Source: Mycolicibacterium madagascariense (lineage in GTDB: Bacteria > Actinomycetota > Actinomycetes > Mycobacteriales > Mycobacteriaceae). Taken from it: a DNA stretch of 64,000 nt. The DNA lies in NCBI RefSeq assembly GCF_010729665.1, contig NZ_AP022610.1, positions 1,984,001-2,048,000 of the forward strand, written 5' to 3'. The notes under the pieces are model-generated. The model saw only the letters and a program-made list of their open reading frames with translations. It was not told where the DNA came from and did not search any database. This document shows, one piece after another, positions 25,156 through 34,991 of the stretch (position 1 is its first letter; each line of letters begins with the position of its first letter). A program made the translations under genes and the position numbers.

Positions 25156-26331
25156 TCACAGTCCGAGAATGGTCGAGGCGATGATGGTGCGCTGAATCTC
25201 GTTGGTACCGCCGTAGATCGAGGTCTTGCGGTAGTTGAGGTACTTCGGCGCGGCGTGCTGCGCCCACGACGGCGACGCGACGTCCTCGCCCCCGTCGAAG
25301 GGCAGGGCGTCCGGACCGGCGACGTCGACGCCCAGTTCCGTGACGGCCTGCTGCAGTTGACTGCCCTTGAGTTTGAGGATCGACGACGCCGGGTTGGGCT
25401 TGCCGTCGGCTTCTGAACCACTGACGCGCAGCTGCGTGAGCTCCAGCGCCAGCAGTTCGTTCTCCAGCTCCGCGACGCGGGCGGCGAAGAGGGGATCCTG
25501 TAGCAGCGTGCCCTGCCCGGTCGGAGTCTGGGCGGCCCGCTCCTTGACCTGCGCGAGCCACACCTTGGTGGTGCCGATCCGCGCGATGCCGGTGCGCTCG
25601 TTGCTCAGCAGGAACTTGGCGTAGGTCCAGCCGTTGTTCTCCTCGCCGACGAGTTGGTCGGCGGGAATGCGGACGTCTTCGAAGAAGACCTCGTTGACCT
25701 CGACGCCGCCGTCGATCAGCTTGATGGGTCGCAACGTGATGCCCGGCGTGGACATCTCGGCGAGGAGGAAGGAGATGCCCGCCTGCCGCTTCGGCGCATT
25801 CGGATTGGTGCGCGCGAGCAGGAAGATCCAATCCGCGTACTGGCCGAGGGTGGTCCACGTCTTCTGGCCGTTGACGACGTAGGAGTCGCCGTCGCGCACG
25901 GCGGTGGTGCGCAACGACGCGAGATCCGAGCCGGCCTCCGGTTCGGAGAAGCCCTGGCACCACCAGATGTCGAGATTGGCGGTCTTCGGCAGGAACCGTT
26001 CCTTGAGGGCTTGCGAGCCGAAGCGGGCGATGACGGGGCCCACCATGCTGGCGTTGAACGCCAGCGGTTCGGGCACGCACGCCAGGCGCAGCTCGTCGGA
26101 CCAGATCTGCCGCTGCAGCGGCGTCCAGTCCTGACCGCCCCATTCCACCGGCCAGTTCGGCACTGCCACGCCGCGCTCGTTCATCAACCGCTGCGCCGTC
26201 ACGACGTCGTCGGGGAAGCGAATCTCGCCGTCGCGCACGCGGTCGCGGATGTCCTGCGGGATCTTGGTGGTGAAGAACTCTCGCAAGTCGTCGCGAAAGG
26301 CGGCTTCGGCGTCACTGAGCGCCAACTTCAC
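25156..26331 (-). CDS. Acyl-CoA dehydrogenase, first subunit of a FadE pair
   Basis: A 391-residue dehydrogenase. It has the flavin/substrate motif QGFSEPEAGSDLASLRT near residue 130, TWTTLGQYADW near 160, and the C-terminal YGGTNEIQRTIIASTILGL with the conserved Arg for FAD contact. GTG 26331 has GGAGG upstream. With the following 368-residue subunit it probably forms one heteromeric enzyme that introduces the 2,3-double bond into an acyl-CoA. No beta-oxidation partners are adjacent. Confidence 0.9.
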   Translation of the reverse strand: MKLALSDAEAAFRDDLREFFTTKIPQDIRDRVRDGEIRFPDDVVTAQRLMNERGVAVPNWPVEWGGQDWTPLQRQIWSDELRLACVPEPLAFNASMVGPVIARFGSQALKERFLPKTANLDIWWCQGFSEPEAGSDLASLRTTAVRDGDSYVVNGQKTWTTLGQYADWIFLLARTNPNAPKRQAGISFLLAEMSTPGITLRPIKLIDGGVEVNEVFFEDVRIPADQLVGEENNGWTYAKFLLSNERTGIARIGTTKVWLAQVKERAAQTPTGQGTLLQDPLFAARVAELENELLALELTQLRVSGSEADGKPNPASSILKLKGSQLQQAVTELGVDVAGPDALPFDGGEDVASPSWAQHAAPKYLNYRKTSIYGGTNEIQRTIIASTILGL

Positions 26332-26470
26332 TGTGCAACCTCCGATTCTCGACGGCCCGTCGGTGCAGACCGCAACCGGGAGTACCCGGTACCAGCGAAT
26401 CTATCGCGTGCACGTGCGACGGGCGTCAGGGGCCGTCGGGGCGTGCGTCACGGAACCGCGGTCCAGCGCC

Positions 26471-27322
<852 letters not shown>

Positions 27323-27826
27323 TCAGGCGTTCGACGTCGGGACCGGAGCGGTGTCGACGTCGCGCTCCTCGACGATCGTGGCGTGCGGCAGGCGCTTGCG
27401 CATCCGCGCCGTCTTGCGCATCTGAAGGATCAGGTTGGTGGCGGTGAACATCGGGATGACGCCCAGGAAGGTGCGCTCCGACGGGGTGTGACCGTGCAGG
27501 TACTCCAGGCTGCCCAGCACGTAGAAGATGCCCATGCCCATGAAGCAGAAGGGCACGGTCAAGGCCAACGGCGATCGGCGGATGTCGATGATGCGCTCGG
27601 CGAGGGCGTGCTCGTCCCGGGTCATCGGCTCGTCCTTGCGCAGTTTGCGCAACGCCTTCTGGTAGCTGTTGAGCTCGTCGGCGCCCGGCAGCGCCCGCAG
27701 TGCGAGTAGGCGTCGGACGTAGATGAAAGCACACGTGGCGAGCAGCGCCTCGACGCCGAGGGCGACGAACATCAACAGGCCCCACAGCCCGAGACCCGTG
27801 GTGTGCGTACTGGTGTCGAACGTCAT
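27323..27826 (-). CDS. Membrane protein co-translated with MmpL
   Basis: A 167-residue protein with three or four hydrophobic segments (residues 12-36, 90-110, 118-136), a charged middle (QKALRKLRKDEPMTRDEHAL) and a basic cytoplasmic end. Its ATG overlaps the MmpL stop as ATGA, so it is made together with the transporter. I do not recognise a characterised family; an accessory role in MmpL assembly or export is inferred from coupling only. Confidence 0.8.
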   Translation of the reverse strand: MTFDTSTHTTGLGLWGLLMFVALGVEALLATCAFIYVRRLLALRALPGADELNSYQKALRKLRKDEPMTRDEHALAERIIDIRRSPLALTVPFCFMGMGIFYVLGSLEYLHGHTPSERTFLGVIPMFTATNLILQMRKTARMRKRLPHATIVEERDVDTAPVPTSNA

Positions 27827-30681
27827 CGGGTCACTCCGGGGAAGTCGGTGGGCTCACTGAGTCGGCGGGGCCGCGACCGCACCAGCACCGGCCACCAGAA
27901 CCAGGGTCCGAGCAGTCGGATGAGGCAGGGCACGATGAACGAGCGAACGATCAGCGTGTCCAGCAGCAGGCCGATGCAGACGGTCGAGCCGACCTGAGCA
28001 ATGGTGTGCAGGTTGCTGGTGAGCATCGCCAGCATCGTGAACGCGAAGACCAGACCCGCCGAGGTCACCACGCCGCCGGTGCTGCCGAGGGCGCGAATGA
28101 GACCGGTGTGCAGTCCGGTGGTCTGCACGCCCGCGCCGATCTCCTCCCTGACCCTGGCGATCAGCAGCAGGTTGTAGTCCGATCCGACCGCGACCAAAAT
28201 GACGAAGGTGATTGGCAGCACCAGCCAGTGCAGGTGTAGCCCAATCAGGTGCTGCCACACCAGGATTGATAGCCCAAATGCTCCGGCGAAGGAGAACGCG
28301 ACCGTGCCGGGAATGACGAGCGCGGCCATCAGGGAGCGGGTCAGGACCAACATGATCAGGAAGATCAGCACGAAGGCCGCGATCGCCACGATCGTCAGGT
28401 CGGAGGCCGCGTACTCCTGGATGTCCTTGTTCTGCGACGCCGCGCCGCCAATGTAGATCCGCGAGCCCGCGAGCGAAGTCTCCTTCAGCGCGGCCTTCAC
28501 CGCGTCCGGGAACTGGTTGACGTGGGTGATGCCCTCCGGTGCCATGGCATTGCCCTCGTGGGTGATGACGAAGCGGGCGGCCTTGCCGTCGGGGGACATC
28601 ATGAGCCGCTCGTCGGTCTTGACGTCCTCGTTGTCGAAGCCCTCCCGCGGCATGTAGAAGTAGTCGTCGCTGCGAGAGATGTCGAAGTCATTGCCGACGT
28701 TGACCTGGTCGTAGTAGGTCTGGTCGGTCTGGGTGGCCTGCAGGTGCGCCGGACCGTAGGTGTTGACGATGATGGTCTGCAGTGCCTGCGTCTCGTCGCG
28801 GTTGATCTTGAGCTGGGCGACCATCTGGGGCATCAGCGCATCCACGGCCTGAAAGTCGGTGACGGCGTTGTGGATCTGTTCGTCGAGGGCGTCGATGCCG
28901 TCGAGGGAGTCGAACAGCGATCGCATCGCGTCGCACACCGGGATGTCGAAGCAGTGCGGCTCGTAGTAGAAGTACGCCTTCAACGGGCGGAACGTGTCGT
29001 CGAGATTGGAGATGTCCTGGTTGACCTCGTCGGTGACGGCCTGCAGGTTCTCCAACGTCAACACGGTGGTGTGCAGATCGTCGGCGAGCTTCTGGGTCAG
29101 GTCGATGGTCTTGCCCAGGGTGGCCACCGTCTCGGCCTGGACCTGCGCCTGGGAATCGGTGTTGTCGTTGTTGTGCTGATTGAACGGCAACTGCTGGCCC
29201 GAGGCGCCGCCCTGCACGGTGAACAGATACGGCACGTTGGCGTGGTCCAGCGGTCGGCCCAGGGGCCGGGTCACGCTCTGCACCATCGCGACCCCCGGCA
29301 GTCGTTCGAGCTCCTTGGCCACGCGGTCGAGGGAGATGAAGTCCGCCGAGTTGCGCATGTCGTGGTCGGACTCGACCATCATCATCTCGGTGAAGAGCTT
29401 GCTCTGGGAGAAGTGGCGATCCGAGGCCTCGAATCCCTGATTCGCCTGCCCGGTCGGTGGTTGATACGCCCGATCGTCGTAGCTGACGCTGTAGGTGGGC
29501 ACGAAGATGGCGCCGATCAGGACCACCACCATGCTGGCGACCAGGATGGGCACCGGCCAGCGCACGACGCTCGCGCCGATCCGTCGGTAGAGCCGGCCGC
29601 GGTGCGCCTGCTTGGGATCGAAGAGCCCGAACAGGCTGCCCAGGGTCAGCAACGCCGGCGCCAGCGTCAGTGCCGCGGCGATGGTGAACAGCATGCTGAT
29701 CGCTACGGCGGGGCCCATGGTGTGGAAGTAGTCCAGCCGCGCGAACGTCAGACAGAAGCACGACCCGGCGATCGTCAGACCGGAGCCGATGATGATCGGC
29801 GACACCCCCCGATAGGCGGTGTAGTAGGCCTCCTCGCGGCTCTCGCCGAGCTGTCGGGCCTCGTGATAGCGGCCCATCAGGAAGATGCCGTAGTCGGTGC
29901 CCGCGCCCAGGGTCAGGGACACCACGATGTTGACGGCGAACGACGACATCGGGATGTACCCGTAGTGCCCGAGGGTCGACACGACGCCCTTGGCGATCAG
30001 GATCTCGAACAACACGCTGTACATGGGCACGGCCACGTTGCTCAGCGACCGGTAGACCAGCAGCAGCATCACCAGGATCAAGATGATCGTGACGATGGTG
30101 ATGTTGTTGAGGCTGTTATTGGCAATCGACAGGGTGTCCGACGCCATCGGCGCCGACCCGCTGACGTAGACCTTCAGACCCTGCGGTGGGGGGTCGTTCT
30201 TGATGATGGTGCGCACCGCGTCGACCGACTCGTTGGCCTGAATCTGGCCGACGTTGCCCGCGAGGCGGAGCAGGAGGTAGGTCGCCTTGCCGTCGATGCT
30301 CTGCGCGCCGGCGGCCGTCACTGGGCTGCCCCACAGATCCATCGCGTACTGGACGTGCTCCCTGTCGTTCTTCAGCCGGGTGACCAGGTCGGTGTAGTAC
30401 TGATGGTCGGCCTCGTTGAGGGACTTGTCCGCCTCCAGCACGACCATCGTCAGGCTGGTGGAGTTGGACTCCTGGAACTTCGCGCCGATGTGCAGCAGGG
30501 CGTACTGCGACGGCGCATAGGTCGGGACCTCCGGGCCTGCCAGCTCGGTGGCGACGTCCTCGACCTTGGGGACGAAGGTGTTGGTGGTGACCGCGAACAG
30601 CGCCCAGAAGATGATGATCGGAATGGCCAGCATGCGCACCGTTCTGGGGAAGAACGGCCGCTTGGCCTGATGGGCGCTCAC
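27823..30681 (-). CDS. MmpL-family RND transporter
   Basis: A 952-residue inner-membrane RND protein: an N-terminal TM helix, a large periplasmic loop (about 60-195), five TM helices with GTDYGIFLMGRYHEARQLGE, a second periplasmic loop (about 400-760), and the C-terminal TM block with GSDYNLLLIARVREEIGAG. The paired GTDYG and GSDYN Asp-Tyr motifs are the proton-relay positions of MmpL proteins. It exports lipids, siderophores or drugs with MmpS. GTG 30681 overlaps the MmpS stop (GTGA). Control by the divergent MarR gene is likely. Confidence 0.95.
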   Translation of the reverse strand: MSAHQAKRPFFPRTVRMLAIPIIIFWALFAVTTNTFVPKVEDVATELAGPEVPTYAPSQYALLHIGAKFQESNSTSLTMVVLEADKSLNEADHQYYTDLVTRLKNDREHVQYAMDLWGSPVTAAGAQSIDGKATYLLLRLAGNVGQIQANESVDAVRTIIKNDPPPQGLKVYVSGSAPMASDTLSIANNSLNNITIVTIILILVMLLLVYRSLSNVAVPMYSVLFEILIAKGVVSTLGHYGYIPMSSFAVNIVVSLTLGAGTDYGIFLMGRYHEARQLGESREEAYYTAYRGVSPIIIGSGLTIAGSCFCLTFARLDYFHTMGPAVAISMLFTIAAALTLAPALLTLGSLFGLFDPKQAHRGRLYRRIGASVVRWPVPILVASMVVVLIGAIFVPTYSVSYDDRAYQPPTGQANQGFEASDRHFSQSKLFTEMMMVESDHDMRNSADFISLDRVAKELERLPGVAMVQSVTRPLGRPLDHANVPYLFTVQGGASGQQLPFNQHNNDNTDSQAQVQAETVATLGKTIDLTQKLADDLHTTVLTLENLQAVTDEVNQDISNLDDTFRPLKAYFYYEPHCFDIPVCDAMRSLFDSLDGIDALDEQIHNAVTDFQAVDALMPQMVAQLKINRDETQALQTIIVNTYGPAHLQATQTDQTYYDQVNVGNDFDISRSDDYFYMPREGFDNEDVKTDERLMMSPDGKAARFVITHEGNAMAPEGITHVNQFPDAVKAALKETSLAGSRIYIGGAASQNKDIQEYAASDLTIVAIAAFVLIFLIMLVLTRSLMAALVIPGTVAFSFAGAFGLSILVWQHLIGLHLHWLVLPITFVILVAVGSDYNLLLIARVREEIGAGVQTTGLHTGLIRALGSTGGVVTSAGLVFAFTMLAMLTSNLHTIAQVGSTVCIGLLLDTLIVRSFIVPCLIRLLGPWFWWPVLVRSRPRRLSEPTDFPGVTR

Positions 30682-31121
30682 GCGGACTTCACGCGGCAGG
30701 TGACGTCGGCGTCCTGGCGGGTCGCGGTGTGCTCGTCGCGGACGACGTCGTCGACCAGCATCCGACACCCCAGTTCGCCGCCGTGCACCTGAGCGGAGAT
30801 GCTGCCCGACACCACGCTGAGGTTGGTGGTCTCGACGTGCGACCACGGCAGGTCGGTCAGGTTGACCTCGTGGGGATAGCCGTTGATGTCGATGTAGGAC
30901 AACATCCCGCCGCTGCCGACGTCACCGAACAGTTCGTACGTCATGTGCTTGGGCGTGAATTCCTCCGGCGCCTGCGGCGGGGGCACGGCCATGACCGGTC
31001 CGGGCTGCGAGGACTGGTGCGCCTTGTACATGCCCAGCCCGCCGACGGCGAGTGCCACGACCACCACCAGGGGCAACCAGACCCTTGCCAGGATCGTCCT
31101 GCCCCGGGACCGTGGACTCAC
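30678..31121 (-). CDS. MmpS-family periplasmic accessory protein
   Basis: A 147-residue protein with one N-terminal TM helix (about residues 14-32, VWLPLVVVVALAVGGLGMY) and a periplasmic beta-sandwich domain (MTYELFGDVGSGGMLSYIDI, and two Cys in GCRM and VTCRV) typical of MmpS. GTG 31121 has GGAG upstream; ATG 31157 is an in-frame alternative. Stop overlaps the mmpL GTG. It works with MmpL as in the MmpS4/5-MmpL4/5 pairs. Confidence 0.93.
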   Translation of the reverse strand: MSPRSRGRTILARVWLPLVVVVALAVGGLGMYKAHQSSQPGPVMAVPPPQAPEEFTPKHMTYELFGDVGSGGMLSYIDINGYPHEVNLTDLPWSHVETTNLSVVSGSISAQVHGGELGCRMLVDDVVRDEHTATRQDADVTCRVKSA

Positions 31122-31145
31122 GCGATCTCCAACGCCATGCAGCGA

Positions 31146-31175
31146 TTTATATCCCATACACGATGAATGGCTCAA
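31146..31175 (-). promoter_or_regulatory. Predicted promoter of the mmpS operon
   Basis: On the minus strand TTGAGC (31175-31170), an 18-base spacer, then TATAAA (31151-31146). The start would lie about 15 bases before GTG 31121, leaving room for the GGAG ribosome site. A matching GATATAAA faces the other way before the MarR gene. Confidence 0.5.
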
Positions 31176-31323
31176 CCGGGGGAAGATTCCTGGCAGCTTT
31201 CCCAGCAACCCCACAGCACATCAGTAGGCCGACTGATCCGTCGATACAGGTACTTTCGACGAGTGCGTCACCGACAATGGATCACGGCCGGAAGGGCCGC
31301 CCGTCGCGGTGCGCCACGGTTGC

Positions 31324-31342
31324 ATCACTTCGATGATATAAA
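31324..31342 (+). promoter_or_regulatory. -10 element and inverted repeat before the MarR gene
   Basis: TATAAA (31337-31342) ends 6 bases before ATG 31349, so this transcript is probably leaderless. It touches a short inverted repeat ATCA-N6-TGAT (31324-31337), a plausible MarR half-site pair. The operator role is inferred. Confidence 0.45.
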
Positions 31343-31348
31343 GCCGTC

Positions 31349-31828
31349 ATGAAACGAGCGGTCGCCGACAGCGTTGACGCCATCGCAGAGATGATCGAGC
31401 TGGAGACCGACCTGATGTGGCGGTATCTGATCGACCGCGACACCCTGAGTGCGAGCGCTGCGCTGGTGATCAACCGGCTCTACCGGGAGGGCCCGATGCG
31501 TCTGACCGCGCTGGCCGAGGCCGAGGGCGCCAGCCAGTCGGGCATGACCCAGCTCGTCCAGCGGATGGAACGGCAGGGTCTGCTGGAGCGGTGGAGCGAT
31601 CCCGACGACGGACGCGCGTCCCTCGTCATGCTCGGCGACGCCGGCCTCGCGAACTGGGAGGCGCGTGCGGCGCTGCGCCGACAGCGCATCGCGGCGCTGC
31701 TGCCCGCGGTGTCCCCCGACGATCAGCTCGCGCTGTGGCTGGCCGCGCAGGTCGTGAACCGCGTCCTGGGTCAGATGAGAGAGGCTGCCGGATCACAGGA
31801 TTGGGTCGACGCCGAGGTCGTGGGCTGA
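31349..31828 (+). CDS. MarR-family regulator, divergent from mmpS-mmpL
   Basis: A 159-residue winged-helix protein: LSASAALVINRLYREGPMR then TALAEAEGASQSGMTQLVQR (recognition helix about residues 52-75) and the wing WSDPDDGRASLVML. Position and direction copy the Rv0678-mmpS5-mmpL5 arrangement, in which MarR represses a drug-efflux operon. Whether this is the functional equivalent is not shown. It has no ribosome site, consistent with a leaderless start. Confidence 0.9.
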   Translation: MKRAVADSVDAIAEMIELETDLMWRYLIDRDTLSASAALVINRLYREGPMRLTALAEAEGASQSGMTQLVQRMERQGLLERWSDPDDGRASLVMLGDAGLANWEARAALRRQRIAALLPAVSPDDQLALWLAAQVVNRVLGQMREAAGSQDWVDAEVVG

Positions 31829-31874
31829 CCCGGCGCGTACCCTCGGTGGGAGCCCCTGCCGAAGAGAAGCCGCC

Positions 31875-32138
31875 ATGTCCGACTCGTTGCGTCCCGGTCG
31901 TTCGTCGATCGCGTTGACCGTCCTTGCCGTGGCTGCCGCCCTGGCGAGCGCCCCGAGTGCCGCGGCCGACCCCGGGCACGGGCCCGCCATCTGCCGGCCG
32001 AGCGTGCAGGCCGGCGTCGAGGTTGACACCTGCACCGGAAATCCCAACGCGCGCAACGATTCCGGACCTGGCAACGTGGTCAGGGTGGTGCCCGAGTTCT
32101 GCTTCGGGATCGGCTTCTTCGGTTGCGACGACGACTGA
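31875..32138 (+). CDS. Small secreted Cys-containing protein
   Basis: An 87-residue protein. Signal peptide about 1-32 (IALTVLAVAAALASAPSAAA). The mature part has four cysteines (ICRP, DTCTG, EFCFG, FGCDDD) that could form two disulfides, ending in an acidic tail. A GAAGAG ribosome site precedes ATG 31875. No known domain. Convergent with the M15 peptidase gene, stops 7 bases apart. Confidence 0.75.
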   Translation: MSDSLRPGRSSIALTVLAVAAALASAPSAAADPGHGPAICRPSVQAGVEVDTCTGNPNARNDSGPGNVVRVVPEFCFGIGFFGCDDD

Positions 32139-32145
32139 GCCGTCA

Positions 32146-32703
32146 CTATGCGGCGTTGGGCCGCAGCGGGGGACAGGCTCCCGCGGCGTCCGTCGCCAGC
32201 TCGAAGTGCCAGAGTTCGTTGGCGTAGATCTGACACAGCCCGAACCGGGCGCCGTGGGCAATGAGCCACTGATCGGCGCCGGTTCCCCCGACGTCGACGG
32301 CCTCGCCGATGACGTGCTTGGAATGCTCTGGCGTCTCGACGTATTCGCGCGCGACGGCCAAGCTGCCGTAGGTGTGCACCGCGTCGTCGAGGAGTCGCTG
32401 CTGAAACTCGGCAGAGCGCCAGCCCGAGGTGATCGTCATCGTGACCCCGTCCGCGCGGGCGGCGGTGGCGGCGTCCTGGATGGCGCTGCGCAACTGCGGG
32501 TCGAGCCGTCCGATCGCGGGATCGCCCACGTCGAACGGCGAGAGCGTGCCGCCGTTCGGCAGCGAACCGTCACCGGGGTCGGCGGGCGGCCCGACGGCCG
32601 TGGTCTGATCGGCCAGCGCGACCGGCGCCGCCGTCAGCGGTGTCAGGCCCGACGCCAGCGCGAGTACGGCCGCGGCGGCCGCGACGGTGACGGCGCTTCG
32701 CAT
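32146..32703 (-). CDS. Secreted M15-family D-Ala-D-Ala carboxypeptidase-like protein
   Basis: A 185-residue exported protein, signal peptide about 1-31 (VALADQ). The metal-peptidase motifs are in place: TSGWRS (92-97), EHSKHVIGEAVDVG with His130 and Asp137, and ELWHFE with His166. This is the VanY-type fold that trims D-Ala from peptidoglycan stems. GGAAGGGAG precedes ATG 32703. Single-gene unit by spacing. Confidence 0.88.
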   Translation of the reverse strand: MRSAVTVAAAAAVLALASGLTPLTAAPVALADQTTAVGPPADPGDGSLPNGGTLSPFDVGDPAIGRLDPQLRSAIQDAATAARADGVTMTITSGWRSAEFQQRLLDDAVHTYGSLAVAREYVETPEHSKHVIGEAVDVGGTGADQWLIAHGARFGLCQIYANELWHFELATDAAGACPPLRPNAA

Positions 32704-32812
32704 GCCGTGCTCCCTTCCTCGTCGGGTCCGACCCTAGTCATGGCGGGAGGTCGGATCCCGAGCCGGGACTCCTCGAGGCCGAGTGTGCGACCGATGCGGT
32801 CGAGCCCCTCGG

Positions 32813-34909
32813 TCAGACCCGCGTCGAGACCTCGAGCAGCGCGCGCTCGAGGGTGTTGAGAGCACGCACGGCCGCGCGCACCGGTCCCGGGGGAATCGTC
32901 GAGGACTGCATGACGTCGAGCACCATCGAGTCCGTCGACGTCTGCGGCGGATCGGCATCGGTGCCCGCGACGAGGGCCTTGACGCCGTCGATCGTCGCGC
33001 GGACGTGTCCGGCGGCATCGCGCAGCGCGGCGGCGGTGTCCTCCGGCGGGGCGGTCCCCGACTCGGCGTTGGCGGCGTTGACGCCCGCGCGCGCCAACGC
33101 ATGCGCCGACCGGTTGCTGGCGCGCAGTCCGCGCATGAGCCGCTGCACGCCCCGCCTGCTGCGCGAGGTGAGCCCCATCGCGAGCGGCTTGGCCGCGGTG
33201 GCGACGTCCTGCAGCGTGTTGTCGAGCCGACGCGTCTTGGCGACCAGATCGGTCTCCGTTCCCGGGACGAGCACCGAATCGATTGCAGCGCAGACTAATT
33301 CGGACATCTGCTCCAGGTAGTCGTCGACCTTGGCGACGAGTGTCGCGCGGGTCCCCGTCGAGAGGACGAAGTACGCGGACGCGATGCCGACGGTGCCGCC
33401 CGCGGCGGTCTCGGCGATGCGCAGTTCGAGCACGTGGATGCTGAAGTCGCCGAGCAGGCCGTAGAGCATCGCGAGCAGGACGGTGACGAAGAACGTCAGC
33501 CACGCGTAGGCGACCGTGACGAGATAGAACGCACAGAACACGCAGACGACCAGCAGGATGATCTGCAGCGGGGGATCGTGCCCGACGAGGGCGGCCAGCA
33601 GCACGCCCGCCACGACGCCGGCGATGGTGCCCACGATGCGATGGCCGACCTTGGTGAGGATCTCCCCGCGCGTGGACACCCCGGTGAACACCAGGAAGGC
33701 GGTCAGCACGGCCCAGTACCAGCGGTCGGGGGAGATCAGCTCGCCCAGGATGGTCGCTGCGCTGGTGGCGACGGCCACCTGGATCGCCGCCTTGGTGCTG
33801 GGATTGAGCCCGCCCTCGCCCTGGGCGTCGTCGTCCTCGTCGGGGTCCGGGTCCGGTGCGGGATTGGCGACGGCACCGAGGGCGTGGGTGGTGATGTGGT
33901 GGATCGCCAGGTGGGCCTGCACGGTGCGGTAGGCGATCACGGTGGCGATGCCGCTCGTGGCCGACGGGTCGGCACGGTCGGCGGCGGCGGCAGCCGACTT
34001 GCGGGCCGCCCGCAACTCGCCCTCGGTGGGATGGTTCCGCAGGCAGGTTCCCAGCGCCGTGAGCGCGTCGGCGAGCCCGGTGGGCCATTCCTCGTCGGCG
34101 TCGAGGGTCCACAGCATCCTCGCGAGCTGCTCCAGCGCGATCTGGGCGTCGAAGACCCGCAACGCCAGGTCCTGGTTGGTGATGCTGAGCAGTTGAGCCG
34201 CGTCGTGGCGATCCAGCCAGTCGTCGATCAACAGTGCCGTGTCACCCAGCTGGTCGAGTCGCCTGCGCAGGACGGTGACGTCGTACACGTCGGGTCTCGT
34301 CGCCACCTCCAGCAGCGCCACCGAGACGCCACGCAGCGCGCGCAGCAGGCGGCGCACCTCCACGCGCGGACGGTCGGGGAACACCAGCAACCGCACCGCC
34401 AGGGAGGCGCTCAGGCCGACGAGCACCGCGACGGCCAGCACGGGGATCTGAGCCGGGGTCGCCCGCAGGAAGAGCGAGAAGAAGTAGCAGATGAAGGCGA
34501 TCATGCCCAGCGCGTTGCCCCTCGGGCCGAACCGGCGGACCCAGACGGCGCAGAACAGGACGACGATGAAACCGACGTCGGCGATCTTGCCCAGCGGGGA
34601 CAGCAGCGCGGCCAACGTCACCGCCCCGACGGCGGGAAAGAACAGCAACCCCATGGTGACGATGCGGTCGCGCTGCAGGCGGTCCTTCACCGCGGCCGAG
34701 GACTGCATCGCGACGATCGTGCCGAGCATGGCGACGGTGACCGGCTGGTTCGCGGCCCTGGTGAACGCGAGCATGGCGACCAGCGCGACGACCAGGGACA
34801 GCGTCGTCGTCGCCGCGGTGCGCAGCCGGACGCGGCCGGGATCGGCCATGACCAGCAGTCGCGTCGTGCTGGCCAGCGATGCCCGTTGCATCGGTCGATT
34901 GTGCGTCAC
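32813..34909 (-). CDS. FUSC-family membrane protein (aromatic acid exporter-like)
   Basis: A protein of about 698 residues with two clusters of about six TM helices each, separated by a soluble region with an acidic run (DPDPDEDDDAQGEGG) and followed by a C-terminal helical domain. This two-block plan matches FUSC/YccS/AaeB-type proteins. The second block (STKAAIQVAVATSAATILGE, then GVSTRGEILTKVGHRIVGTI) is most typical. Start: GTG 34909 has CGGAG upstream; ATG 34891 six codons later is an alternative. Transport substrate unknown. It diverges from the BrkB gene across about 80 bases. Confidence 0.83.
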   Translation of the reverse strand: MTHNRPMQRASLASTTRLLVMADPGRVRLRTAATTTLSLVVALVAMLAFTRAANQPVTVAMLGTIVAMQSSAAVKDRLQRDRIVTMGLLFFPAVGAVTLAALLSPLGKIADVGFIVVLFCAVWVRRFGPRGNALGMIAFICYFFSLFLRATPAQIPVLAVAVLVGLSASLAVRLLVFPDRPRVEVRRLLRALRGVSVALLEVATRPDVYDVTVLRRRLDQLGDTALLIDDWLDRHDAAQLLSITNQDLALRVFDAQIALEQLARMLWTLDADEEWPTGLADALTALGTCLRNHPTEGELRAARKSAAAAADRADPSATSGIATVIAYRTVQAHLAIHHITTHALGAVANPAPDPDPDEDDDAQGEGGLNPSTKAAIQVAVATSAATILGELISPDRWYWAVLTAFLVFTGVSTRGEILTKVGHRIVGTIAGVVAGVLLAALVGHDPPLQIILLVVCVFCAFYLVTVAYAWLTFFVTVLLAMLYGLLGDFSIHVLELRIAETAAGGTVGIASAYFVLSTGTRATLVAKVDDYLEQMSELVCAAIDSVLVPGTETDLVAKTRRLDNTLQDVATAAKPLAMGLTSRSRRGVQRLMRGLRASNRSAHALARAGVNAANAESGTAPPEDTAAALRDAAGHVRATIDGVKALVAGTDADPPQTSTDSMVLDVMQSSTIPPGPVRAAVRALNTLERALLEVSTRV

Positions 34910-34991
34910 CGAACTCCGGCGATTGGCATTGGCCGTGCCAGGGTATTGACGCTGCATTCGTCGTTCCCCTACCCGAGCCGCGGAGGATGTG

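Noticed and set aside
28522..30792. 756-codon plus-strand frame opposite mmpL
   Set aside because: Val/Asp/Gly-rich antisense shadow with no domain; MmpL reads cleanly on the minus strand.
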